The position numbers were made by a program, and so were the translations under genes. A DNA stretch of 64,000 bases from Candidatus Obscuribacterales bacterium. GTDB lineage: Bacteria > Cyanobacteriota > Vampirovibrionia > Obscuribacterales > Obscuribacteraceae. The notes under the pieces were generated by a model. It did no database searches. It was given only the letters and a program-made list of their open reading frames with translations, and was not told the DNA's origin. Positions 60,475 through 64,000 of this stretch are shown one piece after another (the stretch's first letter is position 1; the number at the start of each line of letters is the position of its first letter). The DNA lies in contig JAIEQI010000001.1 of the NCBI GenBank assembly GCA_019747875.1, positions 1-64,000 of the forward strand. Direction: 5' to 3'.

Positions 60475-62028
60475 TCATTCTTTTCTGGCATACTTGAGCA
60501 ATCCCTGTTTTTGCAAAGGTTGCCTCGATGAAATTGAGAACACCAGCCATTGTGTACCGGTGTTAAAGGCCTTGAGCACCGGTACGCTGCTATCTTTATT
60601 CTGGCGCACAAGCGAAGTCAGTTCCTGAGCAATTTGAGCACTAAGAGCAAAGTGTTTTTGCAAAATATCTATCTGACCTGGATCAAGCAGGAAAACTGTC
60701 GTCATCCCAGGATTCTTCAAACAATTCTTGTATTTCAACGGCCAGGTCTCACCCTTCACCAGGTTGACCCGGTGGTCACCACCCCCAAACAAGAACAACT
60801 CATCATTCAACTCGGTAGCTAGTGTGTCGGTAGAAAGAGGGGACTGTACGACCTGTGATCTCCAAAGAATGATTTGGGGATCCTCTCGCCAATCAGGAAA
60901 GGTCTTATCAAACGCGTCCATGGCTTGCTGCGCATACTCCGAGGCATTTAAGGCGCCAGTCTCTGAATCTTTGCTTCGAGTCGCAAAACTCTCTAGAATT
61001 GGCAGCAATGACTTTGCGTATTTATCTACGTACTTGTTGTCGTACCATCTTCCCGATTTATCCTTGCCTTTTACCTGCTTATAAAACCATGCGGCAGCAG
61101 CCGAAGCTTGCGACTCATTCAGCAAATCATAGTTGAATTGCCTGTTGTTCTTCTCAAAACACTCAAGCAATGCCTTCTTAAATGCGGGATCGCGAAATGC
61201 CCAAAGCGTGTGCGTAAACTCATGAATGATTGTGTCATTATCTTCGAGAGTACGATTGTTATTAACCCGAGGATCATTGAAAGCAGCAATTGTATCTGGT
61301 GGCACAACCTCCATCGACTGTGCAATTGCAACATCGAGATTTTCAGAGAAGGCACTCGAAATGAAATGGAACCCATTGCCTTCTTTCTTGACCTCCGTTG
61401 GAGCTGGCACAAGCACTGCCTTGAGTGGGTGCTCCCTACCGGCGCTAGATTGAAACAAGCGAGCGATTGGTTCCAACGGACGAGCAAAAGATTGTTCATT
61501 CTGCCGAAACCATGCTAAGTCCCTCATAGTTTGCGGACTAAACGGTCGCCAAATCAATTGCTCATAAATGGGCCGAAAGTGATTCATAACGACCATCAGC
61601 GTTTGATAGTCGGCAGGGTCGCAATAAACCTTTGCCTCCTTGAAGAATTCATCAAACGTCTTCGTACCACAGGCAGTCGCCATCAGCCTTTGATTCAAAT
61701 TCAGCTTGCGACCTGAAGAAATCTCAAATTCTGAATTAGCCTTATACTTTCGCATTCTGACATAACGCCAAATTAGAGCTTTGTCAGTCTTGCCCAGCTT
61801 ATGATGTTGTACAAGAAAATCATAATAAGCAGTCCCTTCGTCAGACTGCTTACTTATGCCATTTAGAAATCTCAGCAGCCCAAGTGGCTCGGAAGTGCTA
61901 AATTCCAGTTTCAAGGGCTTACTAGCGACAGAACCATTTGGTGATAGCTCAGACTTCAAGGGCTGAGCGGACAAAGGCAAAGAATTCAAAATCAACAAAG
62001 GGATTAAGAAAAGACGTTCTCTAGCCAC
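60475..62028 (-). CDS. Secreted putative zinc metallopeptidase (HEFTH)
   Basis: The product is 517 residues from GTG 62028, chosen because the chain then starts MARERLFLIPLLILNSLP, an ideal signal peptide; TTG 62055 would add nine residues. The HEXXH motif HEFTH is at His269-Glu270 and His273 in DNDTIIHEFTHTLW. A Glu in LLNESQASAAAA about 35 residues later (Glu305) could be the third ligand, as in gluzincins. The family is not identified. The C-terminal 150 residues may be a separate domain. Confidence 0.6.
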   Translation of the reverse strand: MARERLFLIPLLILNSLPLSAQPLKSELSPNGSVASKPLKLEFSTSEPLGLLRFLNGISKQSDEGTAYYDFLVQHHKLGKTDKALIWRYVRMRKYKANSEFEISSGRKLNLNQRLMATACGTKTFDEFFKEAKVYCDPADYQTLMVVMNHFRPIYEQLIWRPFSPQTMRDLAWFRQNEQSFARPLEPIARLFQSSAGREHPLKAVLVPAPTEVKKEGNGFHFISSAFSENLDVAIAQSMEVVPPDTIAAFNDPRVNNNRTLEDNDTIIHEFTHTLWAFRDPAFKKALLECFEKNNRQFNYDLLNESQASAAAAWFYKQVKGKDKSGRWYDNKYVDKYAKSLLPILESFATRSKDSETGALNASEYAQQAMDAFDKTFPDWREDPQIILWRSQVVQSPLSTDTLATELNDELFLFGGGDHRVNLVKGETWPLKYKNCLKNPGMTTVFLLDPGQIDILQKHFALSAQIAQELTSLVRQNKDSSVPVLKAFNTGTQWLVFSISSRQPLQKQGLLKYARKE

Positions 62029-62090
62029 CGTCCAACACCCCTTGCTCTCCAACAAACTGCTTCACTTACGCTGTGATGCAGGACAGGTAC

Positions 62091-63212
62091 TCAGTTCTTT
62101 ACAGACCATTTCATCACCGGCATCTTCATCCAAGCATTTACGCCGGCTCCGCCCCAGGGTTTTTCCTGCTCTGCTAGAGGACCACTCTTGCCGAAAAGTC
62201 TTTTGACTTCACCTTCGCCAAAAATCATAGCCTTTGCATCGCCTGGACCCAACGTTGAGGCAGCAAAAGCTCCTACCCAAAAGTGATAAGCCGAACCGGT
62301 GCTAGCATCTCTATCATCACAATTGGCTTTGAAAACTGAGTACGGATTTTCTTTGTCAAACATCCACTGGCCAGAGACGTTTTGAATCCCATGCTGATCA
62401 TACTTAGCATTCATGATTTGTGAAAGCCCAGGTTCACGTCCGCGCGGTAACTTATCAGTTATGCAATCTTCAATAATATGCCTAACAGGATCATCTTCCG
62501 GCAGATTCTGATAAAGGTGCGTACCAGGGCGAGCAAGTGCTTTCATTACATTGTGAGCAGTCAACAGAGCTTCCTGAACAGTTACATCACGATTTTCGTC
62601 TGCATTGACTTGCAGTGACCATGACATTATCTGCTCTTGCGTAATCTTTTGGGATGGATCTGTCATATCATGCGACGCAGAGTAAGCCTTAATTCTGTTA
62701 TAAAGCGCAAATTCCGCCCCTGACCGCAAAGGGAAAAGGACCTTTGAATCTTCCGATAACGACATTAACGATCGGCCCTCGTCGCTGTACAAAAAATCAC
62801 CAACTCGGAATTCTTTGCCCATTGTTGTTTGGACCCACAACTTATTGTCATAAACCTTTCCGCCGGTCATTTGCTCATATTTCCTGATCGCGTTTGCGAC
62901 TGAGTTCGCGGTGTCTTCGGGATCAGCAAGGGTATTCTTTCTTGAATCCCACTTTTCTGCGGTTTTTGATTTTTCCTGCCCTTTTTCGCCAGGATTAGCC
63001 AATTCCTTTTCTGCGGGATCCGATTTTTCCTTAGCACCAGAATTGGATTTCTCGCTCTTCAGACCTGGCATCTTGTGCATAAACATGTTTCGGCCATCTT
63101 CTTTAGAGGCGTTTATTCTATCAAGTCTCAGAGGCGGCTCCTTCTCGTGTGGACGTGATTCAAGCTTGCTCTCCTTAGTATCTTCATCGCCCTTGATTGG
63201 CTTATCAACCAT
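62091..63212 (-). CDS. Hydrophilic hypothetical protein with one EF-hand-like loop
   Basis: The 373 residues open with a disordered Lys/Glu/Asp/Pro-rich region (about 1-95) and continue into a mostly helical domain. At about 203-214 the loop NADENRDVTVQE fits the EF-hand pattern (Asn, Asp, Asn, Asp and Thr at 1,3,5,7,9 and Glu at 12), with Arg in place of the usual Gly at 6. It has no signal peptide or membrane span. A single weak EF-hand-like loop may be chance. It is divergent from the acetyltransferase gene. Confidence 0.65.
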   Translation of the reverse strand: MVDKPIKGDEDTKESKLESRPHEKEPPLRLDRINASKEDGRNMFMHKMPGLKSEKSNSGAKEKSDPAEKELANPGEKGQEKSKTAEKWDSRKNTLADPEDTANSVANAIRKYEQMTGGKVYDNKLWVQTTMGKEFRVGDFLYSDEGRSLMSLSEDSKVLFPLRSGAEFALYNRIKAYSASHDMTDPSQKITQEQIMSWSLQVNADENRDVTVQEALLTAHNVMKALARPGTHLYQNLPEDDPVRHIIEDCITDKLPRGREPGLSQIMNAKYDQHGIQNVSGQWMFDKENPYSVFKANCDDRDASTGSAYHFWVGAFAASTLGPGDAKAMIFGEGEVKRLFGKSGPLAEQEKPWGGAGVNAWMKMPVMKWSVKN

Positions 63213-63434
63213 AGCTCGACATCCTCGCCGTTATCCGCACGGATAGCATTATGACATCTTAGCGACGTCTTTGCGATACAGTTTCTTATGCCATCCTTTA
63301 ACTCCAACTCATAGGATTTTTCTGTTTATCAACAGCTTGAACGAAAGAATGGGTGCGTTGTCTATCGCAAACTTTCAAGCCTTAAAATAGAATACTAGAC
63401 ACGAGATACTGAGCCCAGGTAGAGAAGGAACTTG

Positions 63435-63950
63435 ATGTCCACTGAATTTAGTACGCGATTGGCAGCTCCTGAGCAAGACTCCTCGGCTTTATTCCTATTG
63501 ATGGATGAAATTTATGCGTCAACAGAGATGATGTGCGAAGACCTTTCAGAAAAGTACTCGCACCACGAAATGCTGAGGTTAGAGCTTGAAGAAATTGCAA
63601 GCCTGCCGGGAGCCTTATTCTTGGTGGCAGAAAAAGGTTCGCAATTAATAGGATATATTTGCGTGAAGCCGCTGCGTCAATCGAAGTTGGCGCATACAGC
63701 ATATGTGAATATGGGAATAGCTTCAATCGCACGAGGCAAGAGTTTAGGTCGAACCTTGCTAGCAAGCGCCCTCAAGAAAGTCGAGGAAGATGCAGTTATC
63801 GAAATACTGTACCTCAATGTACGAGCTGACAACGAGGCAGCAGTGCGGCTCTATGAATCTTCTGGATTTGAAACGATCGCCGTTCTTGATCGTGATACGA
63901 AATACAATGGACAATATTTTACAGGTCTTTTGATGCGCAAGTTTGTATAA
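63435..63950 (+). CDS. GNAT-family N-acetyltransferase
   Basis: The product is 171 residues from ATG 63435 (AAGGA about 6 bases upstream). The acetyl-CoA loop RGKSLGRTLL (Arg/Gln-x-x-Gly-x-Gly/Ala type) follows an HTAYVNMGIASIA strand, and the AVRLYESSGF motif D/A segment is clear. It transfers an acetyl group to an amine of an unknown substrate (small molecule, peptide or protein). It stands at the right end of the window, with nothing seen in the last 50 bases. Confidence 0.9.
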   Translation: MSTEFSTRLAAPEQDSSALFLLMDEIYASTEMMCEDLSEKYSHHEMLRLELEEIASLPGALFLVAEKGSQLIGYICVKPLRQSKLAHTAYVNMGIASIARGKSLGRTLLASALKKVEEDAVIEILYLNVRADNEAAVRLYESSGFETIAVLDRDTKYNGQYFTGLLMRKFV

Positions 63951-64000
63951 GACAAAGTTGCTAAATGGGCTCTCTAGATAGCTATTTCTTGTCTAACCTG

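Overview
The window is one stretch of bacterial chromosome of moderate GC (mid-40s percent by eye), about 90% coding, with no insertion sequence, prophage, rRNA operon or CRISPR array. Many proteins are secreted, TPR-rich, or strongly hydrophilic with disordered N-termini. A GH63-type glucosidase, a polyphosphate kinase 2 and a phosphoketolase lie close together. I infer a non-photosynthetic relative of Cyanobacteria, probably of the Obscuribacterales (Vampirovibrionia/Melainabacteria) type. That placement rests on gene content and style and was not tested.

Layout. 0-7.6 kb: secreted alpha/beta hydrolase, cytochrome P450, two hydrophilic unknowns, a DUF1963-like protein, tRNA-Arg(ACG), a bestrophin-like channel and a degenerate GyrB-like ATPase-fold protein. 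7.6-13 kb: a REP-like palindromic element, then on the minus strand a small secreted protein, a TadG-like protein and a membrane/spermidine-synthase fusion; the first two share an upstream repeat element. 13-21.6 kb: two giant convergent TPR proteins whose 3' ends overlap by 14 bp. 21.7-29.5 kb: PAF-acetylhydrolase-like membrane hydrolase, DUF1254/DUF1214 protein, a small pilin-like protein, a 302-bp divergent spacer with four 11-bp-phased TGTC repeats resembling Pho boxes, small secreted proteins, a VWA protein and a cysteine-synthase-family enzyme. 29.5-36.4 kb: a TolC/HlyD/RND efflux operon with a translationally coupled fourth gene. 36.5-42.1 kb: phosphoketolase, TPR protein, PPK2, secreted TPR protein.

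42.3-48.8 kb: a secreted NlpC/P60- or CHAP-like protein; a Pro/charge-rich gene whose well-initiated 5' end is cut by an in-frame TGA; an unusual 0.7-kb interval with a good sigma70-type promoter, a seven-residue leader ORF, a structured-looking leader and two ATGA-coupled small ORFs closed by an 18-bp hairpin; then ung and trhO (overlapping), an SDR and a small secreted protein. 48.9-56 kb: Ser/Thr kinase receptor, and divergent GH13 and GH63 glycosidases. 56-64 kb: secreted unknown, subtilase, nucleoside deaminase, CrtI/CrtISO-like oxidoreductase, HEXXH secreted protein, hydrophilic unknown, and a GNAT acetyltransferase.

Functionally the window mixes envelope and secreted functions (efflux, TPR scaffolds, pilus-like pieces, hydrolases) with carbon and phosphate storage metabolism (phosphoketolase, PPK2, glycosidases). 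Many genes stand alone or in pairs; the only clear operons are the efflux cassette and trhO-ung. Most start choices below were decided by a visible Shine-Dalgarno sequence and are stated where they differ from the longest reading frame.
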